The position numbers and the translations under genes are program-made. DNA of 49,182 bases from an uncultured Methylocystaceae bacterium (GTDB lineage Bacteria; Pseudomonadota; Alphaproteobacteria; Rhizobiales; Beijerinckiaceae), in the NCBI GenBank assembly GCA_937870755.1, contig CALMZV010000010.1, forward strand, positions 1 through 49,182. The letters are read 5' to 3'. Below the pieces are notes generated by a model. That model searched no databases and was not told where the DNA came from. It was given only the letters and a program-made list of their open reading frames with translations. Within the stretch, counting starts at the first letter, position 1. Each line of letters begins with the position of its first letter. This document shows positions 47,599 through 49,182 of this stretch, piece by piece.

Positions 47599-48480
47599 AT
47601 GGACAAGCGCGCCTTCTTCTCGGGCAAGCTCCTGCCCTATCTGCTCGTCGCGCCGCAGGCGGCGGTCGTTTTCGTTTTCTTCTACTGGCCGGCGAGCCAG
47701 GCGATCCGCCAGAGCCTGTTCATCGAGGATGCGTTCGGAACGAGCCGGCAATTCGTGGGCCTCGAGAACTACCGCACGCTGCTGTCCGATCCGTTTTACT
47801 ACAAGGCGATGGGCGTGACGGTCGTGTTCGCCATCGCCGTCGCAACGCTGGCGCTGTCGATCGCGCTGCTGCTGGCGGTGCAGGCCGATCGCGTCGTGCG
47901 CGGGGCGACCGCCTATCGCACGCTGCTCATCTGGCCCTATGCGGTGGCGCCGGCGGTGGCGGGCGTGCTGTTCACGTTTCTGTTTCAGCCGGCGCTCGGC
48001 GTCGTCGCGCGCTGGCTGACGGCGGCGGGCGTCGACTGGAACCCGCTGCTCAACGGCGGGCAGGCGTTGACGCTGGTCGTCATCGCCTCCACGTGGAAAC
48101 AGATCAGCTACAATTTCCTGTTTTTTCTCGCCGGCCTTCAGGCTATCCCGAAATCGCTGATCGAGGCCGCCGCCATCGACGGCGCGCGACCCATGCGGCG
48201 GTTCTGGACCATCGTGTTTCCGCTGCTGTCGCCGACGACGTTTTTTCTCGTCGTCGTCAACATCGTCTACGTCTTCTTCGACACGTTCGGGGTGATCGAC
48301 GCGGTGACGGGCGGCGGCCCGGCGAAAGCGACCGAGACGCTGGTCTACAAGGTGTTCTCGGATGGGCGACTCGGCGGCGATCTCGGCGGTTCGGCCGCGC
48401 AATCGGTCATCCTGCTCGTCATTGTCGTGGCGCTCACGAGCATCCAGTTCCGCTATGTCGAGCGCAAGGTGACCTACTGA
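47599..48480 (+). CDS. ugpA: sn-Glycerol-3-phosphate ABC transporter permease
   Basis: One of two inner-membrane channel subunits. The 293-aa product starts with [23 protein letters not shown] and has about six membrane helices. The EAA loop is [22 protein letters not shown] (about residues 190-210), which docks on the UgpC ATPase. GAGGGAAG precedes the ATG, 22 bp after ugpB. Its stop overlaps the ugpE start by one base (TGATG). Confidence 0.93.
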   Translation: MDKRAFFSGKLLPYLLVAPQAAVVFVFFYWPASQAIRQSLFIEDAFGTSRQFVGLENYRTLLSDPFYYKAMGVTVVFAIAVATLALSIALLLAVQADRVVRGATAYRTLLIWPYAVAPAVAGVLFTFLFQPALGVVARWLTAAGVDWNPLLNGGQALTLVVIASTWKQISYNFLFFLAGLQAIPKSLIEAAAIDGARPMRRFWTIVFPLLSPTTFFLVVVNIVYVFFDTFGVIDAVTGGGPAKATETLVYKVFSDGRLGGDLGGSAAQSVILLVIVVALTSIQFRYVERKVTY

Positions 48481-49182
48481 TGGTCGAGAACAGGCCGTTC
48501 GGCGATCTGTTGGCGCATTTCGTGTTGTTGTGCGGCGTGGCGATCGTCGCGTTTCCGGTCTATGTCGCGATCGTCGCCTCCACGCTCGACGCCGGCACGA
48601 TCGCCAACGGCAAGATGGGCCTCCTGCCGGGCGATCAGGCCTTCGAGAACTATCGCCGCATTCTGCTGGAGGGCACGAACTACACGACGCGCGCGCCCGT
48701 CGCCGTCATGTTGTTCAACTCGCTCGTCTCCGCGCTCGTCATCGCCTTCGGAAAGATCGCGATCTCGCTCCTCTCCGCCTACGCCATCGTCTATTTCCGC
48801 TTTCCGTTCCGCAAGACGGCGTTCTGGCTCATCTTCCTCACGCTCATGTTGCCGGTCGAGGTGCGCATCTATCCGACCTACAAGGTCGTCGCCGATCTCA
48901 AACTGCTCGACACCTACGCCGGCCTCACCGTGCCGCTGATCGCGTCCGCCACCGCCACGCTGCTGTTCCGCCAGTTTTTCATGACCGTGCCGGACGAATT
49001 GCTGGAGGCCGCCAAGATCGACGCCGCCGGCCCCATGCGCTTCTTTCGCGACATTCTGCTGCCGCTCTCGCGCACCAATATCGCGGCGCTGTTCGTCATT
49101 CTCTTCATCTACGGCTGGAACCAGTATCTCTGGCCGCTGCTGATCACCACGCGCGACGACATGCAGACCATCGTCATCGGCA
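48480..49182 (+). CDS. ugpE: sn-Glycerol-3-phosphate ABC transporter permease, partial (cut by window end)
   Basis: The second channel subunit. 234 codons are visible and the frame stays open to the last base, so the C-terminus lies outside; the full family length is about 280 aa. Start ATG overlaps the ugpA stop by one base. Hydrophobic helices, the [23 protein letters not shown] stretch in two parts, and the EAA loop ([16 protein letters not shown]) identify a MalG/UgpE-type permease. Confidence 0.92.
   Translation, partial: MVENRPFGDLLAHFVLLCGVAIVAFPVYVAIVASTLDAGTIANGKMGLLPGDQAFENYRRILLEGTNYTTRAPVAVMLFNSLVSALVIAFGKIAISLLSAYAIVYFRFPFRKTAFWLIFLTLMLPVEVRIYPTYKVVADLKLLDTYAGLTVPLIASATATLLFRQFFMTVPDELLEAAKIDAAGPMRFFRDILLPLSRTNIAALFVILFIYGWNQYLWPLLITTRDDMQTIVIG

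Overview
The window is GC-rich, densely coded chromosomal DNA. It most likely comes from an alphaproteobacterium of the Hyphomicrobiales (Rhizobiales) type. The clues are a TIGR02300 'FYDLN' protein beside tRNA-Ala and aroA-cmk, a class I lysyl-tRNA synthetase, a cycM-type cytochrome next to kdsB and pheA, and a complete yejABEF set. No genus can be named from the sequence. There is no gap above 300 bp, and I saw no insertion sequence, integrase, CRISPR array, rRNA or replication origin.

Layout. (1) 1-6227, cell surface: the tail of an RTX-like calcium-binding protein, then rfbB-rfbC-rfbD-rfbA for dTDP-L-rhamnose. A UDP-HexNAc 6-dehydrogenase and a small phosphoglycosyl transferase face them on the other strand. 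(2) 6310-23984, an island of eight uncharacterised exported or membrane proteins on alternating strands. It includes a 536-aa protein paired with a DUF4424 protein, a 1558-aa protein with three tandem ~210-aa repeats, and a 2398-aa protein with a nucleotidyltransferase-like motif, Ig/PKD-like domains and TPRs. Its three start-to-start intergenic regions each carry an FNR/FixK-like box. (3) 24008-34945, mostly core metabolism: a beta-hydroxyacid dehydrogenase, tRNA-Ala(GGC), the FYDLN protein, aroA-cmk, lysS, a crotonase, a lytic transglycosylase, nudC-queC, and kdsB-pheA. (4) 35064-42798: a membrane-anchored cytochrome c with a strong terminator, then yejA-yejB-yejE-yejF and deoB, tightly packed. 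(5) 42833-49182: an FAH/hydratase-family enzyme, a sterol desaturase-like protein, a GMC oxidoreductase, and ugpB-ugpA-ugpE, with ugpE cut by the window end.

How the parts work together. Region 1 makes activated rhamnose and probably a HexNAcA-containing glycan, and starts a lipid-linked glycan at the membrane. Region 2 is the part I cannot explain from known systems. All eight products are predicted to be exported or membrane-bound, two of them share a module, and the shared FNR-like boxes suggest common oxygen/redox control. It is the best candidate for an undescribed system, but that is inference from sequence alone.
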